Assembly: GCF_016446285.1 (NCBI RefSeq)
Contig: NZ_CP054140.1
Span: 2,151,501 to 2,215,500 of the forward strand
DNA length: 64,000 bases
Source: Desulfobulbus oligotrophicus
GTDB lineage: Bacteria; Desulfobacterota; Desulfobulbia; Desulfobulbales; Desulfobulbaceae
Direction: 5' to 3'
The position numbers and the translations under genes were made by a program. The notes beneath the pieces are model-generated. The model had not been told where the DNA came from. It was given only the letters and a program-made list of their open reading frames with translations, and did no database searches. Positions 49,348-58,500 of the stretch are shown here, one piece after another; position 1 is the first letter of the stretch, and each line of letters opens with the position of its first letter.

Positions 49348-49555
49348 GACGGGCGGGAAGACATGAGGGCTATCTCCCCTCCAGGTTGGAGGGTCTCCTG
49401 CGCGTCACCATGCACACTCGATTGTGCATACCTTTGGCGAACACGCTTCACAGCGGGGTCTTTTTCTGATGTAGACACAACTGTCTGCCCTATAATTTTT
49501 CTACTGAAACAGTAGCTTATACCCCTTTGGTCTTTTGGCCAAAGGGGTTTTTTTG
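49348..49555 (+). ncRNA. candidate structured RNA or attenuated leader
   Basis: Four hairpins in 200 bp. (1) GACGGGCGGGA (49348-49358) pairs with TCCTGCGCGTC (49396-49406), enclosing CCCTCCA-GGT-TGGAGGG (49377-49393). (2) ATGCACA/TGTGCAT (49410-49429). (3) CTACTG-AAA-CAGTAG (49501-49515). (4) Terminator CCCCTTTGG/CCAAAGGGG (49522-49547) and seven T. A TATAAT at 49491 may be a promoter for the last part only. No known RNA family is recognised. Confidence 0.4.
49522..49555 (+). terminator. intrinsic terminator upstream of the selenium operon
   Basis: 9-bp perfect stem CCCCTTTGG/CCAAAGGGG, 8-nt loop, then TTTTTTT. No protein gene ends before it on this strand, so it terminates a short RNA or acts as an attenuator for the operon at 49668. 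Confidence 0.85.
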
Positions 49556-49644
49556 TTGCGTAAACCGCCCGGAAAAACCAAGCAAGCCAGGAAGCGCAGT
49601 AAGGTCGTACCGGGTACAATCCGTTCAGCAGAAGGAGTTTTGAA

Positions 49645-49671
49645 ATGGTAAGGAGATGCACATGCAAATGA
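49645..49671 (+). CDS. possible leader peptide MVRRCTCK
   Basis: AAGGAG at 49632-49637, then ATG at 49645 and eight codons ending in TGA at 49669. The TGA overlaps the ATG at 49668 of the YedE-like gene (ATGA). Two of eight codons are Cys. It may couple translation to the membrane protein or be accidental. Confidence 0.3.
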   Translation: MVRRCTCK

Positions 49672-50756
49672 AAAAGAACTGGTTTGCCGGAGGTTCCGGT
49701 ATTGCGGTAAGTGGCGCAATCATGGCGGTTATTGCGGTGGGATTACAGTATTTCGGCAATCCGGCCAATATGGGACTTTGCGTCGCATGCTTTGAAAGGG
49801 ATATTGCCGGTGCTCTTGGTCTGCACCGGGCGGAAGTTGTTCAGTATCTTCGTCCGGAAATCCCGGCGCTTTTGCTGGGGTCGTTCCTTGCGGCCCTGTG
49901 CTTTGGCGAGTTCAAACCCAGAGCTGGTTCGGCGCCGCTGGTGCGCTTTATTCTCGGCATGTGCGCCATGATCGGAGCCCTGGTCTTCCTTGGCTGCCCC
50001 TGGCGTGCTCTTCTGCGTCTTGCCGGCGGTGATCTGAATGCTGTTGTCGGACTGGCAGGACTCATAGCCGGTGTTGGTATAGGCACCGTGTTTTTCCGAC
50101 GCGGCTATTCTCTGGGAAGAAACACTCCCCAGCATACAGGAGCCGGATATATCATGCCGGCACTGATGCTGGGCATACTTGCACTCCTCCTGGTCTTTCC
50201 ACAGGTGGCTGGAGAGGGCAAAAGCGGTGTTGTCTTTTATTCCGTCAAGGGTCCGGGCTCCATGCACGCACCGTTTCTGTACTCTCTTGGCGGCGCGCTC
50301 GTTGTCGGTTTTCTTGCCCAGCGCAGCCGCTTCTGCACCATGGGGGCATTTCGGGATTTGCTCATGTTTCGTCATTTTCATCTGCTGCTCGGCATTCTTG
50401 CCTTTGTGGCAGCGGCCTTTGTCCTGAACCTGGTGCTTGGTAAGGTCAGCATAGGCTTTGCAAATCAGCCCGTGGCCCATACCAATCATCTATGGAATTT
50501 TCTGGGCATGCTGACCGCCGGATGGGCCTTTGCTTTGGCTGGCGGCTGTCCGGGACGACAGATTTTCATGGCCGGTGAGGGTGATGCTGATGCCGGACTC
50601 TTTGTACTCGGCATGATCGTGGCTGCTGCCTTTGCCCATAATTTCGAGCTGGCAAGCTCCCCGACCGGAATCGGAGCAAACGGTGATGTGGCTGTTTATT
50701 TTTGTCTGGCAGTCCTGCTGTGTCTGTCGTTGATACATATCCGCAAGGTCGCTTAA
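49668..50756 (+). CDS. yedE: YedE-like (YeeE/YedE family) selenium-associated transporter
   Basis: 362 residues from the ATG at 49668; in-frame ATGs at 49656 and 49662 are alternatives with AAGGAG nearby. About ten membrane helices in two halves. Cys motifs mark the family: MGLCVACFERDIAGALGLH, FLGCPWRALLRLAGGD, AQRSRFCTMGAFRDLL and AGGCPGRQIFMAGEGD. This is the form annotated as selenium metabolism membrane protein YedE/FdhT rather than the shorter thiosulfate YeeE. It is followed at once by TusA-like and DUF3343-type genes, the usual selenium cluster, and probably moves a sulfur or selenium compound. Confidence 0.85.
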   Translation: MKKNWFAGGSGIAVSGAIMAVIAVGLQYFGNPANMGLCVACFERDIAGALGLHRAEVVQYLRPEIPALLLGSFLAALCFGEFKPRAGSAPLVRFILGMCAMIGALVFLGCPWRALLRLAGGDLNAVVGLAGLIAGVGIGTVFFRRGYSLGRNTPQHTGAGYIMPALMLGILALLLVFPQVAGEGKSGVVFYSVKGPGSMHAPFLYSLGGALVVGFLAQRSRFCTMGAFRDLLMFRHFHLLLGILAFVAAAFVLNLVLGKVSIGFANQPVAHTNHLWNFLGMLTAGWAFALAGGCPGRQIFMAGEGDADAGLFVLGMIVAAAFAHNFELASSPTGIGANGDVAVYFCLAVLLCLSLIHIRKVA

Positions 50757-50766
50757 GGAGGAAAAA

Positions 50767-50991
50767 ATGAGTAAGATAATCATCGATGTTCGCGGACTGG
50801 CCTGCCCGGAACCGCTTATTGCTTTTACGAACGCCATAAAACAGACCGATGCCGCGGAACTGGAGATCAGCTTTGACTGTCCCGCTGCCAGGGACAACAT
50901 TATCCGGGCAGCGGATTCAACAGGATGGACGGTCGTTTCGGTGGCCGACACCCTGAACTATACGGTCATGAACCTGACAAAAAAATCATGA
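50767..50991 (+). CDS. TusA/SirA-like sulfurtransferase (YedF N-terminal type)
   Basis: 74 residues. DVRGLACPEPLIAFTNAI carries the CPxP motif with the single active Cys of TusA-fold proteins, which pass persulfide sulfur or, in selenium clusters, perhaps selenium. AAGGAGG lies 5 nt before the ATG. In many genomes this domain is fused to a DsrE-like part in YedF; here it is alone. Stop and next start overlap (ATGA). Confidence 0.9.
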   Translation: MSKIIIDVRGLACPEPLIAFTNAIKQTDAAELEISFDCPAARDNIIRAADSTGWTVVSVADTLNYTVMNLTKKS

Positions 50992-51596
50992 CGCTGTTAT
51001 CGCGTCTGCGTTCCGCCTTTTCCGGATCCATCTTTTCAGGGCGTCTTTCGCCTGCACAGGACAGGAGAAGGGCGGAACCCTCTGCCAACCCCAATGCCGA
51101 GGCCTTCCTCACCTTTGCGGGCACAGGTGAGGTTGTCCAGGCGGAGAGTATACTGCAAGCCGAGGGGCTGGATGCCCGGGTTATGGCGCCGCCCGCAACC
51201 CTGCGAACAGGGTGTGATATGGTTATTGTCACCTCTCTGATGCATGCTTTCCGGGCCGTCAGTATCTTAAAAGCGTATCAGCTGACCCCTTTGCAGATGA
51301 CACCTGTTGGAGAAGATCTCCTTGAGCCGGTCTCCCTGTTTCAGCACAAGGATTTTGGGGACTGGCTCATGGTTCGCGCCGCAAATATGAAGATCACTGT
51401 GGAAAAGGCTTCCGGACGGATCGTCAACGTCTCCGGCGGCGGTTGTCCGGATGTGCCCTACCTGGCAGCACAGTTGATTGGAAAAAATATTTACGAAACA
51501 GATTCGGACAGGAAAGACGGTCAGACATTGTGTGGGTATGCGCTTCACCTGGCGGCCCAGGAATTGCGCAGGGTGCAGAAGAGTGCAGGAGGATGA
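50988..51596 (+). CDS. DUF3343-type putative Se/S carrier with C-terminal extension
   Basis: 202 residues from the ATG at 50988. The DUF3343 part is FLTFAGTGEVVQAESILQAE, then GLDARVMAPPATLRTGCDMVIVTS, with the single conserved Cys in the TGCDM segment. After about residue 105 comes an extension with WLMVRAANMKITVEKASGRIVNVSGGGCPDVPYLAAQLIG and a final Cys in GQTLCGYALHLAAQEL. The extension is not part of the short DUF3343 proteins I know and may be a second domain. The gene overlaps the TusA-like gene by 4 bp. Confidence 0.75.
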   Translation: MTLLSRLRSAFSGSIFSGRLSPAQDRRRAEPSANPNAEAFLTFAGTGEVVQAESILQAEGLDARVMAPPATLRTGCDMVIVTSLMHAFRAVSILKAYQLTPLQMTPVGEDLLEPVSLFQHKDFGDWLMVRAANMKITVEKASGRIVNVSGGGCPDVPYLAAQLIGKNIYETDSDRKDGQTLCGYALHLAAQELRRVQKSAGG

Positions 51597-51597
51597 C

Positions 51598-52494
51598 ATG
51601 ACAACGCCTGCTGCTCCCTGGCTTTTTGTCGGAACCATACCTGCTGCCGACTTCCCGCTGACGCTGGCGCCGTTTACCATGAAAGAGACACAACTTTTTT
51701 CAGGCGCGCATTCCTGCCCTGTCAACCGTGGCACTCCGGCCCTGCTGGCAACAGCTTTTCTTACCTGTACCCATCTGGGATCTGGTGCAAACACAAGTGA
51801 GCTGTATATGCTGGCTGCCGGAGATACCGGAAAGGGGGAGGGATCAAGGCAGGTTTACCAGAGGCTGGTTGAGGTTTTGCGGGAACTGCGCCCGCGTGGA
51901 ATCACCTTTCACTATCTTCTGCCCGATGTGGACTGGCACAACCGGGTGCTGCTGGAGATCGAAAAACTTCCGGAACGTCCGCTGCTGGTTGCTGATGCGG
52001 GTTACATGTATGCGGCCAAAATGTCCGGCTATGCGGCAAGCTATGATCTTTTTACCCCGGATATCGGCGAGTTGGCGTTTCTTGCAGACGAAACAGCACC
52101 GCATCCCTTTTACACCCGTCATTTTTTCCTTGCTGATGAAGAACAGGCCGAAGACCTGATCGTCAAAGCATATGTAGGCAGCAATGCCGCGTCGCACATG
52201 CTGGTCAAAGGTAAGGTTGATCGCTATGTGCACGACGGCAAAATTGTGGAAACGGTGGATGCACCGGACGTTCCGGTGCTGGAGTGCATCGGCGGTACCG
52301 GGGATACGCTGACCGGTATTGTCAGTGGATTGCTGGCTTTGGGTACGGATATGCAGATCGCATGCAGCACTGCCTTCCACATCAATCGCTGCATGGGGTT
52401 GTTGGCAAGGCCGACCCCAGCCTCTTCAGTTGTCGATTTATTGGCGGTTTTTCCGCTGGCAGTTCAAAAAGAAATGCTCCGCACCAAGGTATAA
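51598..52494 (+). CDS. carbohydrate-kinase-like (NAD(P)HX dehydratase fold) protein of the selenium cluster
   Basis: 298 residues. The C-terminal ECIGGTGDTLTGIVSGLLAL is the ATP/oxyanion motif of the ribokinase-like CARKD/NAD(P)HX-dehydratase group; LLVADAGYMYAAK and LFTPDIGELAFLAD precede it. The N-terminal 80 residues differ from true NAD(P)HX dehydratases. Genes of this kind travel with yedE/DUF3343 in selenium-using anaerobes, from memory, but the reaction is unknown. It begins 1 bp after the DUF3343 stop, with GGAGG upstream. Confidence 0.75.
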   Translation: MTTPAAPWLFVGTIPAADFPLTLAPFTMKETQLFSGAHSCPVNRGTPALLATAFLTCTHLGSGANTSELYMLAAGDTGKGEGSRQVYQRLVEVLRELRPRGITFHYLLPDVDWHNRVLLEIEKLPERPLLVADAGYMYAAKMSGYAASYDLFTPDIGELAFLADETAPHPFYTRHFFLADEEQAEDLIVKAYVGSNAASHMLVKGKVDRYVHDGKIVETVDAPDVPVLECIGGTGDTLTGIVSGLLALGTDMQIACSTAFHINRCMGLLARPTPASSVVDLLAVFPLAVQKEMLRTKV

Positions 52495-52741
52495 AGTGCC
52501 GCGCACACACAGGGGCATCCGATTTCCAACAGCCTGTGAGAGTCTGTACTGTTCGCCTCATCTGTGTCCATTCTCGAACAGGGAGAGGGCGGTGGTTTTG
52601 TTGAAAAGGACCGCCCGAAAGGCCATTACAGTGCATCTGAACAGCAGGAGAGTTGCTGTTGATCGATTTTTCTTAAAAAAGCAATAGATAACAGTTGTAT
52701 CTCTGTTGAAACGGATGGCTGAGAGGTGGAGAAAGAGGATG

Positions 52742-52790
52742 AAGCATCAATCGTAACACTTTGATGTTGCGATTGATGCTTGATTTTTAT
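52742..52790. terminator. bidirectional terminator
   Basis: AAGCATCAATCGTAACA (52742-52758) pairs with TGTTGCGATTGATGCTT (52765-52781) apart from one mismatch; GATTTTTATTG follows. It lies between the kinase-like gene (+) and the CMD gene (-). Confidence 0.75.
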
Positions 52791-53104
52791 TGTTTTTGCA
52801 AAGTTTCATTGGCCCATGATAAGGCGGCCATTGCCTGGGGAAAGCCGATGGTCGTCATCAGGAGCAGCAGGGTGTGCGTGATCTCCTCAGCAGTGGCACC
52901 TGCCTGTAAGGCTCGGCGTACATGCGAATGCACAGATCCTTCTGACTGCGATGCAGCAGCAGCAGCCAGCTGAACCAGGTGTGAAGTTTTTTCGTCTAAT
53001 GGTCCGGCCGTACGCAGAGTGACGCCAAGCTGCTCCACAGCACTGATGACCTCCGGAAATTTCTCACGGGTCTCTCTGTATAATGATGGCTTGCTGTTTG
53101 ACAT
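52787..53104 (-). CDS. carboxymuconolactone decarboxylase-family protein lacking CxxC
   Basis: 105 residues from the ATG at 53104, chosen for the GGAGG 5 nt upstream; the frame extends to 53215 without family similarity. The AhpD/CMD fold is clear: FPEVISAVEQLG, LDEKTSHLVQLAAAAASQSEG, SVHSHVRRALQAGATAEEITHTLLLLMTTIGFPQAMAALSWA. In AhpD-type enzymes the helix start holds CxxCH; here it is SVHSH, so peroxidase activity through a Cys pair is not possible. It may be a decarboxylase-type or structural member. Confidence 0.85.
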   Translation of the reverse strand: MSNSKPSLYRETREKFPEVISAVEQLGVTLRTAGPLDEKTSHLVQLAAAAASQSEGSVHSHVRRALQAGATAEEITHTLLLLMTTIGFPQAMAALSWANETLQKQ

Positions 53105-53211
53105 GATAACCTCCTGAAGGAAGAAGAGTATGGGGTGTACGGTTACATACTGGTAAGACGATCGCGCCTGGAGCTGAAGCGGCGAGTAGCCGGCAGCGGC
53201 GGCCGGTTTTT

Positions 53212-53670
53212 TCAACGTCGTTCGTTTTGCTGAACAGGGCTGTTGTTCCTGTCTGTTTTGATGAGTTTACTCCGGCTGCCGAACACGCTTTGCAGCGCCT
53301 GTTTTATTGCATGCCGATCGGTCGTGCTCAGGGACACGATTTTTGCGCCGGTCTGCATGAGGGCCATGGTCAGAAGGGCGCACACCAGTACACCGCAACA
53401 GTAAACGATGAGAGCTATCATTCGTGCCACCGGCACGACCCGATCTGATAACTGGATATCAAAGGCGGTTCCCCCGAAACTTTCTGCAAGTTGTTGCACA
53501 GGTTCGGTCAGGGTGAGTGGTGATTTGAGGATGACAAAGATGAAGCCAAAGATGTCAATGGCGTATTTCAGACCGATGAGTATCACCACAAGACCTATAC
53601 AGGTGGTTATACACCCGATGACTGTTTTGATTGTTTCTGCTGAGAACGTTGGATGCGTATTGCCGGTCAT
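53212..53670 (-). CDS. small integral membrane protein, unknown
   Basis: 152 residues with two strong hydrophobic segments (TVIGCITTCIGLVVILIGLKYAIDIFGFIFVIL and MIALIVYCCGVLVCALLTMALM) and a polar C-terminal tail. This layout (two helices joined by a roughly 35-residue loop) is seen in small inner-membrane proteins of unknown role. Located 107 bp upstream of, and on the same strand as, the CMD gene. Confidence 0.7.
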   Translation of the reverse strand: MTGNTHPTFSAETIKTVIGCITTCIGLVVILIGLKYAIDIFGFIFVILKSPLTLTEPVQQLAESFGGTAFDIQLSDRVVPVARMIALIVYCCGVLVCALLTMALMQTGAKIVSLSTTDRHAIKQALQSVFGSRSKLIKTDRNNSPVQQNERR

Positions 53671-54094
53671 TTTGTTTTTGATAGTATGGATGATATTTTA
53701 AGATGTTACGCCTTAACTCCAAGGTATGGATACAGGACAGAGCAGCAGATACCGTTGGCTGTGCAGTCCATTGACCCACTCCGCAGATGTCGGGCAAACA
53801 GTGTGCAACGGCCTGTCCGGACGGGTAGACAGCATGGCTGCACCATTGAAACCGCACAACCAGTCACTCTCCTGCATCCCATATCCTCAGGATTGGAATA
53901 AATTGCAATGGCATTTTCTATTTTTTGCCGGATCCCGGTGCTGAGCCCTGCTGTCAGAGGGGAGAATAAAAGACAGGGGACCCGGTCTGCGCAGCCTGTG
54001 CTCTTTTTTTGGTTGACGTTGTATTGTGCTAATATTTTTGAACAGTCCATCCGAAGAGAAGGTATCAGGTTTTCTATCCGTGTCTTGAGGGTAT
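53671..54094. other. intergenic region between divergent genes
   Basis: No gene recognised; short frames only. The T-rich sequence near 54003-54035 (TTTTTTTGGTTGACG...) is likely to include the promoter of the lipoprotein pair. Confidence 0.4.
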
Positions 54095-54808
54095 ATGCAC
54101 AATCAACTTTTCAGACTGCTCTTTGTCATGCTGCTGTGCACCTTCACCGGGTGCGCAAAGGACCGGTACAGTGGTGGTTCGGCAATGCGGGGCAGTATGG
54201 AGTCAACCGAGCAGTGGAATGTGCTTGCCAACCACGTTGCCGATCGGATCAACAACGAGCTGATCCGGCAGCAACGTCTTGATGCCACGGTGTATGTCCG
54301 GCACAGTTGCGGACAGGCAGGTATATGCGGCAGCCATGATTCCTTTCCCTTTGATGAGGGATTCAACGATCTGTTGACCACGCAGCTGGTCAACTTCGGT
54401 GTGCATACGGTACGCACACCGGAAAAAAAGAGCCTTGTCATCGAGTACAAGGTGCAGACTGTGTATCATCCGTCTGAGTATCGCGCATGGAGCTGGCCGA
54501 AACCCGGCGCTCTGATCGCTTTGGCGGCAGGTATCGTTGTTTTTGAGGATGCACCCTGGGAGCTTATTGCCGCGGCCACAGCTATCGATGTTTTTCGGAG
54601 CAACTACCAATCCGGCGGCCATTATGAGGTGATCATCACCACCTCGATTCTTGATAAGCACCACTACCTTATGCGGTCGTCCGATATTTATTACATCAAA
54701 AACGCTGACTACTGGCACTATCAGGCAGCTCTTCCTGCCACAGAGATTCGACTGACCGGTTCGAAGTCGTCTGTCGCACCACCGCCACCACAAAAGACCG
54801 CTTTATAA
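54095..54808 (+). CDS. lipoprotein, unknown function
   Basis: 237 residues. Signal peptide with lipobox LLCTFTGC; the Cys is the acylated residue. The mature part has WNVLANHVADRINNELIRQQ and LLTTQLVNFGVHTVRTPEKKSLVIEYKVQTV, typical of periplasm-facing lipoproteins. A hydrophobic stretch (ALIALAAGIVVFEDAPWELIAAA) lies in the middle, and the C-terminus is Pro-rich. It forms a pair with the FlgO-like gene 4 bp downstream. Confidence 0.8.
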   Translation: MHNQLFRLLFVMLLCTFTGCAKDRYSGGSAMRGSMESTEQWNVLANHVADRINNELIRQQRLDATVYVRHSCGQAGICGSHDSFPFDEGFNDLLTTQLVNFGVHTVRTPEKKSLVIEYKVQTVYHPSEYRAWSWPKPGALIALAAGIVVFEDAPWELIAAATAIDVFRSNYQSGGHYEVIITTSILDKHHYLMRSSDIYYIKNADYWHYQAALPATEIRLTGSKSSVAPPPPQKTAL

Positions 54809-54812
54809 GCCC

Positions 54813-55454
54813 ATGGTACATCGGACATTTTTTGTGCAAACAGTTCTTCTCCTTCTTGCTTTTGTGCTTGGTGGCTGCAGTCAGCTCAACGGCACCCGGC
54901 TGGAACCGTTTTTAGGAAGTGATGTTGATCTGGTTGCTTTGGGCGATGAGGTGGCTGAACAGCTGGTCAGGCAGCCTGTACCGCCGCTTCTCCCGTATCA
55001 GCCGGAACAGCCTGTTTTGGTTGCTACCCTGGTGAACAACGATAACCTGAACGATACGTCGAGTTTTGGACGTAGTTTTCAGAACAATCTGATTGCCGGC
55101 TTTGTCAGTCGGGGCTATGCCGTCAAGGAGATCAAGCTGCGACAGCAACTGCTTGTTGAAGAACACAGCGGCGAATTCATGTTAAGTCGTGATCTCCGGC
55201 AGTTAGCCGCCACCCAGCGTGCCCAGGCCGTGGTTGTCGGAACATACACCCTGGTCAATCGGGTGCTCTATCTCTCTGTGCGCCTTGTTTCTCCGCAGAA
55301 CCAGACCATCCGGGCCGTGTATGAGGAGAAACTGTACTTAGATGACAACAACCTTCGTTTACTTGGCTTCAGGTTCAAAAACAGCGTTGACAACGATCCT
55401 GCGCAGCCGGTTCTCCCCCCCAGCCCTTCAGTACTTGACTCGCTTTTGTATTAA
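54813..55454 (+). CDS. FlgO-like lipoprotein
   Basis: 213 residues. Lipobox LLAFVLGGC. The mature part follows the FlgO domain: LGDEVAEQLVRQPVPPLLPYQ, then VLVATLVNNDNLNDTSSFGRSFQNNLIAGFVSRGYAVKEIKLRQQL and VVVGTYTLVNRVLYLSVRLVSPQNQTI. FlgO-domain lipoproteins are outer-membrane associated; the original member supports the Vibrio flagellum, but no flagellar genes are here. Forms an operon with the preceding lipoprotein. Confidence 0.85.
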   Translation: MVHRTFFVQTVLLLLAFVLGGCSQLNGTRLEPFLGSDVDLVALGDEVAEQLVRQPVPPLLPYQPEQPVLVATLVNNDNLNDTSSFGRSFQNNLIAGFVSRGYAVKEIKLRQQLLVEEHSGEFMLSRDLRQLAATQRAQAVVVGTYTLVNRVLYLSVRLVSPQNQTIRAVYEEKLYLDDNNLRLLGFRFKNSVDNDPAQPVLPPSPSVLDSLLY

Positions 55455-55532
55455 CCCGCCGTACACTGATACAGTGTGCATTGTGCCAATCAAATCGGGC
55501 AGGACGGTTTTTTGGTTGTAAGTGTGCAGAAC

Positions 55533-58500
55533 TTAAAAGGTAACAACCTCTGCAGATTTCACCAGTTCTTCCAGTTCGTTACGCCAGCTGTCGCCGCCCA
55601 GGTTCTCTGCCAGAAGAACAGCCAGATGCTGCGGTGTAACGCCTCTGTCACGGTTACGTCCAAGCCCTGAGAGACAGGAAGGGCAGTTGGTGGCAATAAC
55701 AGTGGCCGAGTTCTCCCTGCTGATGGCAGAATCAAGTTCATCGCGTTTACGTTTGAGCATGGCACCGGTGATATCCGGTCGTGACAGGGCAAGTGTTCCT
55801 GCTTCAGAACAGCATCCCGGCACACTGGTGACCTGCCCGCCGATCTGCCGCAGCATCAACGGACCCTCGCCTTGTAAAGAGTCGTGACAGGGTGCGTGGT
55901 AGAAGAACGATCGGGTCGGTGTCTTTGTAAAGTGTTCGGGTGCATGCTCAAGAACAAAAAAGGCGATATCCATCAGGCTGCACTGAAAGATTGTTTCTGC
56001 GCCCAGTTCCCGCAATGCTTCTCTGCAGGTGCCGCAACTTACAACAAGGGCCTCAAAGTTGATGTAACCGAACATATCCCGAATCTGGCTGAGGATAATG
56101 GTATCTCGGAGGGTGACATCACTGTGCATGCGTTGTTTGGCATTGGCCCGGTGCGGAAAACCGCAGCAGAGATGGGCCGGTGGCAGTACGACCCTGGTCC
56201 CGGTCTTGAGCAGGTCGTAGAGAGCGGCCTCGGCAATATCACCGTAGAGTCGCTCAGACCCGCAGCCCGGGAAATAAAAGACCGTGTTTCTGATCGGTCC
56301 CCTGGGCGTGAAGAGCAGGGTTTCGTTGAGCGTGGTTTTGGGCAGCAGGTCTCTTAATGGTCGACTGGAAGGGGGCAGCATGGATGATTTGAGTATCTGC
56401 ACCGTATGCCATGGCAGAGAGCGGACTTTCTCCGGAGCCTTTTGCAGCAGACCGGCGGCATACTGCTGCACGCGCGCCCCCCATTTCACCACAGTGGTTC
56501 GAAAAACAGTGTTATAGGTCTGGTTGCGGGTTTTAAGGTAATAAAGAGAGAGTTTTGTCGGCAGGGGAGTGTGCTTATACCCCCGCTCACTGAGAATTTC
56601 CCGTTCTAAAATAGAGACCTGGGCTGTATCAATATCCACTGGGCACGGCTTGAGGCACTTGCCGCACAGGGTACAGTGATCGGCAATCTGCTCAAGGTTT
56701 TTCAACTGATTGAACCGGGGAAAATGGGAGCGCTGCATGTCGTAGAGCAGGGCTTCAATTAACGAACCAATGGCCAGATTTTTGTTGCGGGGGTGAAAGA
56801 AGAGGGAGCTGCCCGGATAAAACACACAGCAGTCTGCCTTGCATTTACCGCAACGAATACACTTGGATATTTTCAGAGACAGGGTCTCAAGAGACCCGTG
56901 CTGCAGGATCCGCGCTTCCAGCTCAAGCAGGTTGAAAGAAGGCGTGAAGACCTTGTTGATAATATCCGGATCCACCAGTTTACCCGGGTTCATTACACCG
57001 CGTGGATCGATCCGCCGGCGGTATTCACTGAGTTCGTCTATGAGATACTCGTCAAGGAACTTCATCTTGGTGATGCCGATACCATGCTCCCCACTGACCA
57101 CACCACCCAGGGTCACCGCCTTGCCCATAACCGTATCCGCGGTCTCTGCCGCCCGTTGCATCATGAGCCGGTCATTGGAAAAGACCGGGATGTTCACATG
57201 GACGTTGCCGTCACCGGCATGCATGTGGGTGGCGATAATGATCCGGCGTTGACGTGTTTCATCAACAATGCGGCGGATGTTGCTGCTGATGCGTGGATAA
57301 CCCCGGAAGAGTTCCAGGAGGTTGTTCGTCAGGGTCTGCAGGTGTTTTTCGTTACGAAGCAGCGTGTTTTCCGTGGTTTCCAGGGCGGTCAGTGCTGTGG
57401 TGCAGTACTCATCGGCCTTGGGGATCTTGGCCTCCATCCAGTCCGGGTCTTCAAGCGGCTCAGCCACCTGGAGATAGGCCATGATCGCATGCACCACACT
57501 CTGTTGATTGTACCGATCTTCCTCGATGTTGGTGGCATCGACAAAACGGGCAAATTCCGCCAGCATGGGCAGGGGAAGAACAATATCCTCATTCAGTTTG
57601 AAGGCGTTGGTGCGGGCGGCTATGGCGCCCAGCTTCTTGCGGTCGCGCCAGAATCGATCAGCCTCATCAGCGTCACTGGCCACAAAAATTTCAGTATTTG
57701 TGTACTGTGCCAGCAGGTTAAGCAGAGTCTGTTTGCCGCGAAGAACCTGTTCGGTGGTGTGACCAACCATATCGATCAGAAGAACAGCCTTCGGCATCTC
57801 GCTCCGGGCGGCCTTTACCTTGTAGTTGATGGCCTTGATATACTCTTCATCAAAGTGTTCCAGCGCCATCAGCGCCTCTTCACCACGGTTGACAAACTGT
57901 TCTGATATTTCAACAATAACCCGGCTGGCTTCGTCCATGTCAGGGCCGAAAAATTCAAGGCAGCACGTCAGTTTCTTTTTGTAGGCAGGGTAGAGAATAA
58001 ACTCGGCGGAAGTGATAATGCCGTCGGTTCCTTCTTTTTGTACCCCGGGCAGGCCGCTCAGGGCCTTGTTGGTAATGTCTTTCCACAGCCCTTTCTTACG
58101 GATGGCATCACCGCGCAGTTCGATGCGTTGCAGCAACCGGTCCTGGTCGTCTCTGATTTCATAGATCACCTCGTCGTCAGGCATGATCTTACGCATAGGG
58201 TGATTGATGCGTTGAACACGCAGCAGTCCGCTCTCCGGCATGGCAATGGTATATCCCAACAGGTTGTCGATGGCCGTTCCCCAGAGAACAGCTGTCTTGC
58301 CACCGGCATTTTCAGCGATATTACCACCAATGGTGGAAGCCCAGGCACTGGTCGGGTCAGTGGCAAAGACTAGATTGTGCTGTTCGGCGTACTGCATGGC
58401 ATCCTGGGTAATAACACCGGATTCAAGCCGGAGAACCGGCATCTGCCGGACATTGCCATCCTCAGCGGTGAACGCACGATGGCTGATACCGTGAATGCGA

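Larger units (their letters stand above)
48966..49655. other. intergenic region with structured segment before the selenium operon
   Basis: Left half: promoter side of the V4R-GGDEF unit; one plus-strand frame (about 49030-49366) is open and protein-like in places but has no start and no recognised family. Right half: the hairpin-rich segment and terminator listed separately. Confidence 0.4.

Noticed and set aside
49030-49366. Open plus-strand frame with protein-like composition
   Set aside because: No start codon with a ribosome-binding site in the first part and no recognisable family; may be chance.
49340-49520. selC, 6S RNA, SRP RNA or another known RNA before the selenium operon
   Set aside because: No TCA-anticodon tRNA-like fold and none of the conserved words of those RNAs are seen; only unassigned hairpins.
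56793-57905. 370-codon plus-strand frame
   Set aside because: It is antisense to the FAD/Fe-S oxidoreductase gene, where all domain motifs are on the minus strand.
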